A model generated the notes under the pieces. The model saw nothing but the letters and a program-made list of their open reading frames with translations. It was not told the DNA's origin and searched no databases. The translations under genes and the position numbers were made by a program. From Deinococcus sp. YIM 134068 (GTDB lineage: Bacteria; Deinococcota; Deinococci; Deinococcales; Deinococcaceae): DNA of 64,000 bases. Below are positions 43,379-51,752 of this stretch, piece by piece (position 1 is the first letter of the stretch; each line of letters opens with the position of its first letter). Location: assembly GCF_036543075.1 (NCBI RefSeq), contig NZ_JAZHPF010000002.1, positions 372,001 to 436,000 on the forward strand. The letters run 5' to 3'.

Positions 43379-44896
43379 TTACAGGCCGTTGTTGTCGAGA
43401 GTGATGGTGGTGGGCGTCGTGCCGCCGTTGTAGACGTACCCGGCGATCCTGACGCGCAGGGTGCTGGCCGCCGGGAAGGTGTCGCTCGTATCGATGGTGG
43501 TCGCGGTGCCGCCGTTCTCGACCCCCACGTACAGGGTGGAGGTGCCGCCCGTCAGGGTGAGGCCAGCGGGGGTGGTGGCCCAGGTCGTGCCGTCGGTGCT
43601 GAACTTGAGGGTGCCGCCCGTGACGGAGGTGGTGGCCCCAACGTGCGTGACCACGAAGTTGGCGGGCAGAACGTCGCGCAGCCGGACGTTCGACAGGGTG
43701 CCCGTGCCGGTGTTGGTGGCCTCCAGGTAGTACACGACGTACTCGCCGGGCTTGGCGCTGATGGCGGCGTTGCTCGCGCCGGTGCGCGTGGGGCAGGCGC
43801 TGACGGCGCTCCCGCACAGGGCCTGGGTCTTGGTGACGCTGCCCGTGCCGCGCGTAACGACGGCGGTGTTGACGATCTGGCCCTGTGCGGTGTCGCTGCT
43901 GGGGGCGTTGTTCTGCACGGTCGGGCCTGCGGCGGTGGGGCTGTAGGTGAGGATGGTCAGTGCCTGCTGGTCGCGGTCGTTCGAGGCGCTGGGGGCCACG
44001 ACGCTCACGGTGATCGTGAGGGTCCCGCCCGCCACGAGGCCGCTGCCCACCGCCGTGTTGATGAGGGCCTCAAGGTCGCTGCCCGTCGTGCCGTTCACCG
44101 TGTAGGTCGTGGTGAAGTTGTTGGTGATGCTTGCGCCCGCCCCGTTCGTGGCGGCGGCGGTGACGGTCGCCGTGATGTCGGCGGCGGTGAGGGTCGTGTT
44201 GCCCGTGTTCGTCAGCGTGTCGGTGAAGGTGATCGTCCCGTTCGGCGTGACGGTCTTCGTCTGCGTCGAGGTCAGCGTCAGGTCGATGACGCGGCCCACC
44301 GTGAACTGGCCGACGTTGTTCGTGTCGGTCTTGGTGGTGTCACCCACCGAGGTGCCCGTGATGTTGAGCTGGTGTGCCGAGCCGGAGGCGCTGCCGCCCG
44401 TCGTGCCGGCGGGGAGGCTGTAGCGCACGAACAGCCTCCTGGTCGCGTCGGCGGCGAGGCTGGCGACCGAGGTCACGAGGGTGTCGCCCGCGTCGTAGAA
44501 GCCGACCGTGCCCGTCGTGGTGTTGTCGAGGTAGACGCCGAGGATATTCGCGCCCTGCGCGGTGGCGTTCGCGGTGGCGGCGGCCACGTTGAACGTGTCG
44601 GTGCCGTTGCCGGTGTTCGTCAGGTCGTAGGTCAGGATGCCCGTCTGACCGGGGAACAGCGTCGGGGTCTGGCCGGGGGCGGCGGTCGTGCCGTCAGGCC
44701 CGATGGTGATGCCGTACACCTGCGTGACGTTGACGACCACGGAGTTGGAGGTGAGGGTGCTCGTCGTCACCCCGTCGTTGAGGTCGAGGTAGCCAGTGTT
44801 GGTGATGGCGGTGCCGGAGGCGGTGCCCACGGCGAGGCCGCTCTGCAGCGCGGCGCTCAGGGCCAGGGCGAGGGTGGCGGCGAAGAACTTCTTCAT
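43379..44896 (-). CDS. Exported Thr-rich DUF11-type protein, paralogue
   Basis: A 505-residue protein with signal peptide MKKFFAATLALALSAALQSG. It shares organisation with its neighbour: VGTASGTAITNTGYLDLND at the mature N-terminus, ILTYDLTNTGNGTDTFNVA, then ITFTDTLTNTGNTTLTAADI, a Cys pair (QALCGSAVSACPTRTG) and a final repeat GEYVVYYLEATNTGTGTLSN. The two are probably tandem paralogues and could be subunits of one structure. The ATG at 44896 is chosen from the signal peptide; the longer frame is rejected. Confidence 0.8.
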   Translation of the reverse strand: MKKFFAATLALALSAALQSGLAVGTASGTAITNTGYLDLNDGVTTSTLTSNSVVVNVTQVYGITIGPDGTTAAPGQTPTLFPGQTGILTYDLTNTGNGTDTFNVAAATANATAQGANILGVYLDNTTTGTVGFYDAGDTLVTSVASLAADATRRLFVRYSLPAGTTGGSASGSAHQLNITGTSVGDTTKTDTNNVGQFTVGRVIDLTLTSTQTKTVTPNGTITFTDTLTNTGNTTLTAADITATVTAAATNGAGASITNNFTTTYTVNGTTGSDLEALINTAVGSGLVAGGTLTITVSVVAPSASNDRDQQALTILTYSPTAAGPTVQNNAPSSDTAQGQIVNTAVVTRGTGSVTKTQALCGSAVSACPTRTGASNAAISAKPGEYVVYYLEATNTGTGTLSNVRLRDVLPANFVVTHVGATTSVTGGTLKFSTDGTTWATTPAGLTLTGGTSTLYVGVENGGTATTIDTSDTFPAASTLRVRIAGYVYNGGTTPTTITLDNNGL

Positions 44897-45043
44897 GGGG
44901 GGGACCTCGGTGCCGTCCACGGGGGCGGCGGGTGTGGGAGAGGGCGGCTTCGGGACGACAGGGGACAGGACCTTCTGGTGCGGGACCGGAAGAACGCGGC
45001 TGGGTGCGGGGTTGTACTCGTGGGTCGGGTTAGGTCAGGCGGC

Positions 45044-45532
45044 TCAGTTGACCCGGATGCGGTGGCCGACCATGACAGTGCCGGACAGGCCGGTGAGGTC
45101 GTAGCGCACGGCGCGGTACTCGTTCTGGGGGGCTGGCACTTCCTTCTGGACGGCCTTGCCCCCTTCCTGCACGGTGACGGTCTTCATGGGCGTGGCCGAG
45201 AAGGGACCGCTCACGCTCAGGGCGTAGGTGACGCGCACGCCCCTGCTCGCCCGCGCGCTGCCGGGCACGTACGTCGTGTTGGCGGGCACGGGCACCGTGA
45301 AGCGTGCGCCCTTCTCCTTGCCGCTCAGCGTCAGGACGCTGCCGGCCTGCAACAGGTCGCCGGGGCGCGTGCTGCTCGCCGCCTCCAGGCGCTCCGTCGT
45401 CTTTCCGTCCAGCATGGCCGTCACGACCCGCTGGATCGTCAGGCTCGGCTTGGGCGGGATGGTGGTCGCCGCGACGGCCACGCTGGCACCGACGAGGGTG
45501 GACGAGAGAAGAGCGGTGGAAAAGAGCTTCAT
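45044..45532 (-). CDS. Small exported protein, first gene of the surface cluster
   Basis: A 162-residue protein with signal peptide MKLFSTALLSSTLVGASVAVA, cut near AVA-ATT. The mature part is one beta-rich domain (SLTIQRVVTAMLDGKTTERL, then FTVPVPANTTYVPGSARAS), which resembles a single DUF11-like repeat (RPGDLLQAGSVLTLSG). GGAGGA precedes ATG 45532. It is the promoter-proximal gene and probably the most strongly expressed of the cluster. Function is unknown. Confidence 0.75.
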   Translation of the reverse strand: MKLFSTALLSSTLVGASVAVAATTIPPKPSLTIQRVVTAMLDGKTTERLEAASSTRPGDLLQAGSVLTLSGKEKGARFTVPVPANTTYVPGSARASRGVRVTYALSVSGPFSATPMKTVTVQEGGKAVQKEVPAPQNEYRAVRYDLTGLSGTVMVGHRIRVN

Positions 45533-45985
45533 GGGATTCCTCCAGAGAAAGGGGGCGAGCCGGGGCACGGTCCGGGCAGGGAGGGCGTGGTCCGGGCGGA
45601 CCGCATCCAGGCGCTCAGTGACAACCTCACGCTCGAATCTAAATTAAGAATTAAGCTCTGACAGCTCTGTCACAGGGCGGGGGGGCAGGTGCTGAGGGGA
45701 GAGGCTGCCCGCAACGGGTGAAAACAACGTTCATGACGGGATTTCATGGGACGAAAGTTACAGATGCGTCGGCGGCAATGGGTTTGATGCCGTGCTTTCG
45801 GCGTCGGGGACATGAAAGCGGAGTGAAGCCCTTACAGAACTCTGACAACGAATGGGGACGCGCCGGGGGGTCGGCGGGGGGGGGTCGGCCCTCTCCCGAA
45901 ATTGCGGGCATGGCGACCGTGCCCTGCCACCCCGTAACGGCGTGGTAATGCGCCCGCCCGACGCTTCCCGGCGGGGAGGCGAAGG
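45533..45985. other. 453-base divergent region, surface cluster / CBS gene
   Basis: There is no gene. It carries the surface-cluster promoter (45636-45672), a relatively AT-rich stretch at 45715-45850 (for example TTCATGACGGGATTTCATGG and TTACAGAACTCTGACAACG, which repeats CTCTGACA from the inverted-repeat site), and the CBS gene's GGGGAGG ribosome binding site at its right end. Confidence 0.55.
45636..45672 (-). promoter_or_regulatory. Promoter of the surface cluster with an inverted repeat at -35
   Basis: On the minus strand CTGTCA (45664-45659), a 17-base AT-rich spacer containing AGCTTAATTCTTAATT, and TAGATT (45641-45636) form a promoter, leaving a leader of about 100 bases. TGACAG-CT-CTGTCA (45659-45672) is a 6-2-6 inverted repeat covering the -35, a likely regulator site. 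Confidence 0.7.
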
Positions 45986-46843
45986 ATGGACGTGACGGTC
46001 GGCGAGGTGAGGAGTCCCCAGGTGGTCAGCGTGGGTGCCCACGAGGGGCTGTCCGCCGCTGTGGTGAAGATGGATCGCCTGGGCCTGCGGCGGTTGCCGG
46101 TGCTGCACGGGGGGCGGGTGGTGGGCATCGTCACCGCCGGGGACGTGCGGCGCGGGTTGCCGAGGCTGGGCGAGCGGCCCTCCGCCTGGGACTTCACGGT
46201 TCTCGTGGGCCGGATGCGGGTGGAGGACGTGATGACCCAGCCCGCCCTCACCACGCGGACCGACGAGGAGCTGCGGGCGGCGGTCGCCCGGATGCTGGAC
46301 GCCCGCATCGGGGCGCTGCCGGTCCTCGACCGCAACGGCACGCTGGTGGGGATGCTCACCCGCAAGGACGTGCTGCGCGCCGAGGTACGCCGACCGCGCC
46401 TGACCTGGGGAAGCGTGGGCCAGCACATGAACCGGGGCGTGCTCACCGTCACGGTGGACATCCCCGCCGCCGAGGCCCTCGCCCGGCTGCGGGAGGGGGG
46501 GCTGCACGTCCTGCCCGTGCTGGAGGGGCCGCACCTCGTCGGGGTGGTCCACGCCCGCGACCTGGAGGCCGAGGCCGAGCGCGGGGAGGCCGCCCACGGC
46601 GGACGTTCCCCCGACCCCCCGCCGCTTCTGCCGGGCCGGGCGGTGCGTGACCTGATGAGGCCCCCGGTCGGCTCGGTCTCCGAGGACGCCCCCATGCACC
46701 GCGCGATGGAGCGAATGCTGGAGGCCGACGTTTACGGCCTGCCGGTCGTCAGCGACGGGGGGCGGCTGCTCGGCGTCGTCACGGTGAGCGACGTGCTGAC
46801 CACCGTTCTCGGGGGCTGGCGACCGGAGGCGGCGGAGGGGTGA
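45986..46843 (+). CDS. Four-CBS-domain protein
   Basis: A 285-residue protein made of four CBS motifs in two Bateman pairs (about 1-60, 76-132, 140-195 and 218-280). Each pair has the V.DVMTQPALTTRTDEELR and GALPVLDRNGTLVGMLTRKD type of signature. CBS pairs bind adenosine nucleotides such as AMP, ATP, SAM or c-di-AMP. No catalytic domain is fused, so it may be a sensor or regulator of a partner protein. It is divergent from the surface cluster and convergent with the polysaccharide operon. Target unknown. Confidence 0.9.
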   Translation: MDVTVGEVRSPQVVSVGAHEGLSAAVVKMDRLGLRRLPVLHGGRVVGIVTAGDVRRGLPRLGERPSAWDFTVLVGRMRVEDVMTQPALTTRTDEELRAAVARMLDARIGALPVLDRNGTLVGMLTRKDVLRAEVRRPRLTWGSVGQHMNRGVLTVTVDIPAAEALARLREGGLHVLPVLEGPHLVGVVHARDLEAEAERGEAAHGGRSPDPPPLLPGRAVRDLMRPPVGSVSEDAPMHRAMERMLEADVYGLPVVSDGGRLLGVVTVSDVLTTVLGGWRPEAAEG

Positions 46844-46906
46844 GGGTTGACGAGTTTCCCTTGCGGGCGGTGTTCGAAGGGGGACGAACGAAGGGGAGAC
46901 GGGAGA

Positions 46907-46940
46907 GGGGCGGTCGGCTCAAGTTCCGAGCCTCCGCCCC
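46907..46940. terminator. Bidirectional terminator between the CBS gene and the polysaccharide operon
   Basis: GGGGCGGTCGGCTC (46907-46920) pairs with GAGCCTCCGCCCC (46928-46940): 7 plus 5 base pairs around a small internal loop. TTCTTCCC follows on the plus side. It lies 15 bases past the GH114 stop at 46956. Confidence 0.75.
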
Positions 46941-46955
46941 TTCTTCCCACTGCCC

Positions 46956-47855
46956 TTACCGCGACGGCGGCAAGCTGTCCAACGCCCTTGTCGTGACGTA
47001 AGGCACCAGCCCGGCAGCCCGCGCCCGCTCGTAGGTCGCGCGGACGAGGGCCGGGTCGGTCGCGTAGTCGAGGGTCAGGACGGGTTTGCCCGCCGCCCGC
47101 CAGTGCCGGTAGAGCGCAAGTTGCCCCGCCCGACGCGCGGCGTCCGTGGGCCTGTCGGTCGCGAAGACGAAGGTTTCCTCCTGCCCGGTGGCGTCCACAC
47201 ACGCGGCGTAGCGGGGATCGAGGATGAGGTCGGCGGCGTTCTGCGGGATGAGCAGGAACTCCGGGTCGCGGGCGCGGGCGTGTGCGGCGGCCCGGCACAC
47301 CCACGCGACCATCTCGGCGGCGGCAGCGGGACGGCCCGGATGCTGCTCATAGGCGTCGATGAGGTCGAGGTACGCCCCGTGGAAGCCCTGATCGATCACC
47401 CGGTCGAGTTCGCGCAGGGCCAGCGCCTGCCACGCGGGGTCCCAGTACGCCACGTCGTAATTGCCGGGCCAGTCGGGGTCGGTGCGCAGGAGCCATGCGG
47501 GCTGACCGACGCGCCAGCCGGATTGCCAGTAGGCGCGGAAATCCTCGGCGGCACCCAAACTCAGGTAGGCGATGAGCAGCCGACCCCGCGCGGCCCCCCG
47601 CACCTCCGCCGGAGTCCAGAAGCCCGCGTCCCCCCAGCGGCTCGGGTCAATGACGACGAGATCGAACGTGGAGTCCCGCACCGGGTCTAGCCCCGCCGCC
47701 CCGTACCCGGTGAGCTGGACGCCCCAGGTGCGGACCGAGGCGAGTTGTGCCCGCCGGGATGGGTTCACCGTCTCCCCGAACGCTCGCTCAGCGCCCCACA
47801 CGCCGAGCAGGAGGGCAGTGAGAAAGGGGAGGACTCGGAACATCGAGCGGGACAT
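46956..47855 (-). CDS. Exported GH114-type glycosidase (endo-polygalactosaminidase-like)
   Basis: A 299-residue protein with signal peptide RSMFRVLPFLTALLLGVWGA. The TIM-barrel-like core has the GH114 / TM1410-family marks: TWGVQLTGYG, DLVVIDPSRWG, LLIAYLSLGAAEDF, GNYDVAYWDPAWQ, GAYLDLIDAYE and PVLTLDYATDP. GH114 enzymes cut alpha-1,4-linked galactosamine polymers. The hydrolase half of PelA and the fungal Ega3/Sph3-linked systems act on such glycans. It is the last gene of the polysaccharide operon. Its start lies 68 bases inside the previous gene. Confidence 0.85.
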   Translation of the reverse strand: MSRSMFRVLPFLTALLLGVWGAERAFGETVNPSRRAQLASVRTWGVQLTGYGAAGLDPVRDSTFDLVVIDPSRWGDAGFWTPAEVRGAARGRLLIAYLSLGAAEDFRAYWQSGWRVGQPAWLLRTDPDWPGNYDVAYWDPAWQALALRELDRVIDQGFHGAYLDLIDAYEQHPGRPAAAAEMVAWVCRAAAHARARDPEFLLIPQNAADLILDPRYAACVDATGQEETFVFATDRPTDAARRAGQLALYRHWRAAGKPVLTLDYATDPALVRATYERARAAGLVPYVTTRALDSLPPSR

Positions 47856-48564
47856 GGGGCAAACCTCCAGGCAGGGAGAGGGCGCGGTCGGTCACGAAGG
47901 TGGGCACGTTCGCCGCCGCCGCGTGCGTGCGGGCGAGGTCCGCGAGCGCGGGCGTGTCGGCATAGTCGAGGGCCAGCACCTCCCGTCCGGCGGCGCGGCA
48001 GACGGCGAGCCAGTGGGCGGTGTAGGCGAGACCGCCCGCGTCGTGTGGAGCATAACGCGGCGCGTGCGTCGTGCCGAACGCCTCGATCAGCACCCCGTCC
48101 ACGAGCGGCGCGAGGTCCGGCCAGAGCGTGAAGCCCCGGTTGGCGAGGAGCCACGCCCCAGGCCACGTCTCCCGCACGTCGCGTATTCGGCTCAGCGTAG
48201 CCTCCGCCTCCGCGCTGCACAGCGTATCGAGCAGCAGCCCGTCGGTGTGCGTGAGGGCGTCCCCCGCACGGGCGAGCAGCACCTCCCGCCATCCGGGGTG
48301 CGCGGCGTCCACGGCCACGCTGCCCCAGTAGGGGTTGACCCCCCGGTGGTACGGCGCACTTCCCGGCACGCACGCCTGGTCGCCGAGCGGGTGGTCCTCG
48401 CCCATGCTGAGGTAGCCGAGCACGTGCGTGCCCCCCTCCCGCAGGGCGCGCAGGTCGGCGGGCCGGTACAGCCCCGACTGCACGACCACCGTGCCGAAGC
48501 CCCCCAGCACCCGCACCGCCTCCGGGGTGCCCGGCCCGTAGTAGACGGCGTGGGAGGCCCTCAC
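47788..48564 (-). CDS. Second GH114-like protein, divergent and without a signal peptide
   Basis: A 258-residue relative of the downstream GH114 protein: HAVYYGPGTPEAVRVL, VVVQSGLYRPADL, HVLGYLSMGEDHPL, GLLLDTLCSAEAEA and VLALDYADTP. The acidic residue in the VVID strand of its neighbour is replaced here (VVVQSG), so activity is doubtful or altered, while the later Asp in GLLLDT is kept. It starts at GTG 48564 with no export signal and overlaps the next gene by 68 bases. It may be a cytoplasmic partner, or the true start may lie in unrecognised sequence upstream. Confidence 0.75.
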   Translation of the reverse strand: MRASHAVYYGPGTPEAVRVLGGFGTVVVQSGLYRPADLRALREGGTHVLGYLSMGEDHPLGDQACVPGSAPYHRGVNPYWGSVAVDAAHPGWREVLLARAGDALTHTDGLLLDTLCSAEAEATLSRIRDVRETWPGAWLLANRGFTLWPDLAPLVDGVLIEAFGTTHAPRYAPHDAGGLAYTAHWLAVCRAAGREVLALDYADTPALADLARTHAAAANVPTFVTDRALSLPGGLPHVPLDVPSPPLSHCPPARRVGR

Positions 48565-48594
48565 GCCGCCCCCGACCGCAAGCTCAAGCTCCCC

Positions 48595-48627
48595 GGCTGA
48601 TGGCTGACCGCTGACGGCTGAAAGCTC
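48595..48627 (-). repeat. TCAGC/GCTGA mosaic repeat, copy 4
   Basis: Plus-strand units GGCTGATGGCTGACCGCTGA and CGGCTGAAAGCTCC sit in the 67-base gap between the deacetylase stop and the second GH114 gene. Confidence 0.6.
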
Positions 48628-48631
48628 CCAC

Positions 48632-50830
48632 TCAACGCGGGGTGACGCTCACGCTCGTCCCGCCCGTGCCGACGTTGAACAGCGCGATGGAGCGCCCGGC
48701 ATACGTCTCGGCCTGCGCGCCCGACGGTCCCGCCGTGCCCGTCATGAAGACGCGGGCGGTGCCGGACGCGCTGCGAAGCTGCACCGTGTTCGCCTTGCGG
48801 TCCCACACCGCGCTCAGGCCGTCCTTGCCCCCCTCGTAGCGGGTGCGGGCGTCCACGTAGACGCCGAGGTCGTTCCAGCGCAGGGTCCTCAGCGGCAGGG
48901 TGCTGGCGGCGGCGTACTTGTCGAGTACGGCCCGCACCCAGTCGGTCGCCAGGCTGCGGCCCGACGCGTACTCGCGCAGGTTGGTCTGGTGCATGTAGTG
49001 GGGCCACGCCACGCCGGAGAGGATGTGCTGGAAGCCCAGCTCGCTCTCCCGGTCCACGAACTCGGGGTAGGTCAGGGCCTTCGGCCAGAAGGGGGCCGTG
49101 CCGCCGGGGCCGTACACGGCGTTGTAGCTCGTGACCGCCTCCTCCGGGGTGGTGGCGTAGTAGTGGACGTTGTTCGGCCAGCGCGGCACGAGCAGGACGT
49201 TCTTGTTCATGGGGTGGAACAGGCCGCAGCTCAGGCAGTTGGGGTCCCACTGGCTGGGCACGCTGCGGTTGGAGGCGAGGTAGCGCACCCCGCTCGCCTG
49301 CGCCGCCGACAGCAGGTTCGGGTTGCTGGCGCTCAGCCCGAAGTCCTGCTTGGGCTGGCCTGCGGCGGCGGACTTGTACCCCAGCCCGCTGTGTTCGCCC
49401 GTCACGAGGCTCTTCTCGCTGAGCTTCAGGCCCATGAACAGGCCGATCAATGTGTTCTGGAAAATCTGCTCGAAGCTGGCCGCATAGTTCAGCGCGTCCA
49501 TCGAGGCGTGGTCGCGGGTGTGGTTCACCCAGTCGAACTCGCCCCGGAGGCACTTGCTCACCGCGCTCAGGGGGTCCTTGACGCTGCTGCCCGGCGTGCA
49601 GGTGCGCGGCGCGAGAATGTCGGCCCCCAGCCCGTTGTACATGATGGCGTAGCGGAAGTTCGAGGCGACCGGGTACGTGCTCCGCACGGCGTCCTGCTGG
49701 GTGCGGGTCGCCAGCGCGTCCCCGGCGCTCAGGCGGAAGCTCTCGGCCCTCAGCAGGCGGGTGGCCGGATCGTAGTGGTCCCCGTGGGCGAACCAGTCGT
49801 CGATGTCCACCCCCAGGAAGCGGCGGTACTCGCCGAGGAAGACCCCGCGCGTGAGCCAGCCGATCAATCCGGGGCCGAGAAGCTGGGTGTGATTGAGGTA
49901 CTCGTTCTGCGCCATCGTGAGGAGCAGCCGCTCGCGCCCGTCGGCGGCGGTGCTCGTGACGGCGAGGACGTTCCCGGCCCCGTCTTGCAGGAGGGGCTGG
50001 GTGCTGACGCCCACCACGCTCTCCAGCCGGGCCGGATAGGCGTAGGCGTAACGGACGGGGACGGCCTTCGCGGTCAGGTCGGTGAAGACAGCCTTCCCGT
50101 CCGTGGTCACGCTGGCGTCGGTGGTCGCCGTCTCGGTGCCGGGGACCGCGCGCACGCCGTAGTCCTCGGGGGCCACGCCGGGGTAGCCGAAGAGGGCGAG
50201 CTGCCGCACCCCGAAGGCCGCCTCGTACTCGAAGAGGGTGGCCCACTCCGCGTCGTCGAGCGCGCTCGTGTACACGCCGGGGGAGGATTCGGTCGTCAGG
50301 GCGTTGCTCGCCAGCACGACGCCCGCGTAGCGCCCCACGCCGTCCGTGCCGATCAGTTGCCCGGTCGTCAGCGCCTGGCTCGTCGCGTCCAGCGTGTCGA
50401 AGGGAATGCCGTGCTGACGCAGCAGCGCCCGCGCCGGGGCGAGGCCGAAGTCGTTCGCGCCCGCGTGGAGGACCAGAATCCGCAGCGCCACCTTGTTCTT
50501 CTGGGCGTTCGCGGGGAGGGCCTGTGCCCGGAGCGTCCCGGACCGGGGCACCACGGCGGGACCGAGCCGCGCCCCGCTCACGTCGCCCCGAAGTGCGGCC
50601 CCGACGCCCTGCGGCCCGACCTCGGAGGACGGACCGCCCACGGTGGCCCCGGTCGGCGTCACCCCGCCGGGCGCGTACACGACCTCGCCGTAGCGGGTGA
50701 TCTCGCTGAGTTTGACGCCGTTCTCCCCGACGACCTCCTCCGCGACGGGGGTCGTCACGGACGGGCCACCCCCGCAGGCGGTGAGGGCGAGGAGCAGGGT
50801 CAGGGGGAGCAGGGGTTGGGCAAGCTTCAT
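48632..50830 (-). CDS. Lipoprotein polysaccharide deacetylase, Agd3/PelA-like
   Basis: A 732-residue lipoprotein; lipobox LTAC with Cys19. Residues 110-330 form an alpha/beta domain (VALRILVLHAGANDFGL). The catalytic core at about 335-620 has CE4-like metal motifs: VDIDD (341-345; base and metal Asp), H437-T-R-D-H441 (metal His pair in DWVNHTRDHASMD), and H611/H614 in WPHYMHQTN. This layout matches the Agd3 family (CE18) and the deacetylase half of PelA, which remove acetyl groups from N-acetylgalactosamine polymers. The C-terminal 80 residues look like a beta domain. AAGGAG precedes ATG 50830, which overlaps the upstream stop (ATGA). Confidence 0.82.
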   Translation of the reverse strand: MKLAQPLLPLTLLLALTACGGGPSVTTPVAEEVVGENGVKLSEITRYGEVVYAPGGVTPTGATVGGPSSEVGPQGVGAALRGDVSGARLGPAVVPRSGTLRAQALPANAQKNKVALRILVLHAGANDFGLAPARALLRQHGIPFDTLDATSQALTTGQLIGTDGVGRYAGVVLASNALTTESSPGVYTSALDDAEWATLFEYEAAFGVRQLALFGYPGVAPEDYGVRAVPGTETATTDASVTTDGKAVFTDLTAKAVPVRYAYAYPARLESVVGVSTQPLLQDGAGNVLAVTSTAADGRERLLLTMAQNEYLNHTQLLGPGLIGWLTRGVFLGEYRRFLGVDIDDWFAHGDHYDPATRLLRAESFRLSAGDALATRTQQDAVRSTYPVASNFRYAIMYNGLGADILAPRTCTPGSSVKDPLSAVSKCLRGEFDWVNHTRDHASMDALNYAASFEQIFQNTLIGLFMGLKLSEKSLVTGEHSGLGYKSAAAGQPKQDFGLSASNPNLLSAAQASGVRYLASNRSVPSQWDPNCLSCGLFHPMNKNVLLVPRWPNNVHYYATTPEEAVTSYNAVYGPGGTAPFWPKALTYPEFVDRESELGFQHILSGVAWPHYMHQTNLREYASGRSLATDWVRAVLDKYAAASTLPLRTLRWNDLGVYVDARTRYEGGKDGLSAVWDRKANTVQLRSASGTARVFMTGTAGPSGAQAETYAGRSIALFNVGTGGTSVSVTPR

Positions 50831-51744
50831 AGGACTCCTTGAAGTTTGGGTAGAGAGGGGAGGGACGCCAGCAGTTCGGCCAGCGCGTCCTCCAGGGAAT
50901 GAGCGGGGGTGAAGCCGCTTCTCAGCAGGCGGCCCAGGTCGGCCCGCTGGTAGGGCACGTCGCCGCTGCGGGGGCTGCCGGGGGCGTCCTCGTGCCAGGT
51001 GCCCGCATAGCCGCACAGCCCCGCGAGAACGGTCACGAGGTCGCGCACGGGCCGGGCCTCGCCGCTGCCGACGTTCACGACGCCGCGCAGGTCAGCGCCG
51101 GGCTGGCCGGGCAGGACGTGGAGGACGGCGCGGGCCACGTCGCGCACGGCCATGAAGTCGCGCCGGGCACCGAGCGGGCCGAAGCGCACGGGGCCGCCAC
51201 GTTGGGCCGCCGCCCGCAGCTCACGGGCCGCGCGGCCCGGCAGGCTCCCGGCATTCATGCTCGCCCCGACCGGATTGGTCAGGCGCAGGGCCACCGCGTC
51301 CACCCGGCCCGCGCGGGCGGCCTCGTCCAGCAGCAGGGTCCCGGCAAGTTTCGTCGCGCCGTAGGGGGAGACGGGCCGGGCGGGGTCGTCCTCGCGCGAG
51401 GCGTGGCCCTCGGGAACAGGGCCGTACTCGGCGGCGGAGGCGAGGTGAACGACCCGCGCCCCCGTCCGCGCCGCCCCGTCCAGCACCCGCGCGGGCAGCA
51501 GCACGTTCGCCCGCGTCAGGGCCGGGAGGTCGCCCGCCGTGCGCCCCGCCGCGTTCACGACCGCGCCCACGCCGTCCAGCAACGCTGCCCACCTCACGTC
51601 CGGCAGCGCGGTCAGGTCGGTGTGGGCGGGGGGCAGGCGCACGCACCGACCGGCCTCCACGAGCGCGGTGCAGATGTGGCCGCCGAGAAAGCCGCCCGCG
51701 CCGAGGAGCAGGACGGTGGGGGAGGACGGGGAGGCGGGCGTCAC
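50827..51744 (-). CDS. NAD-dependent epimerase/dehydratase (extended SDR)
   Basis: A 305-residue extended SDR. The nucleotide-binding glycines are G15, G18 and G21 in LLGAGGFLGGH. The catalytic triad is seen in HLASAAEYG (Ser/Thr position) and Y128-x3-K132 (SPYGATK). VRFGPLGARRDFMAVRDVAR marks the sugar-nucleotide side. It probably epimerises, reduces or dehydrates a sugar nucleotide. GTG 51744 is nine bases after the nucleotidyltransferase stop and GAGG precedes it. Its stop overlaps the deacetylase start. Confidence 0.85.
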   Translation of the reverse strand: MTPASPSSPTVLLLGAGGFLGGHICTALVEAGRCVRLPPAHTDLTALPDVRWAALLDGVGAVVNAAGRTAGDLPALTRANVLLPARVLDGAARTGARVVHLASAAEYGPVPEGHASREDDPARPVSPYGATKLAGTLLLDEAARAGRVDAVALRLTNPVGASMNAGSLPGRAARELRAAAQRGGPVRFGPLGARRDFMAVRDVARAVLHVLPGQPGADLRGVVNVGSGEARPVRDLVTVLAGLCGYAGTWHEDAPGSPRSGDVPYQRADLGRLLRSGFTPAHSLEDALAELLASLPSLPKLQGVL

Positions 51745-51752
51745 AACAAACC

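Noticed and set aside
49185..50246. Arg/Pro-rich frame antiphase inside the deacetylase gene
   Set aside because: No motif, and the lipoprotein frame explains the region completely.
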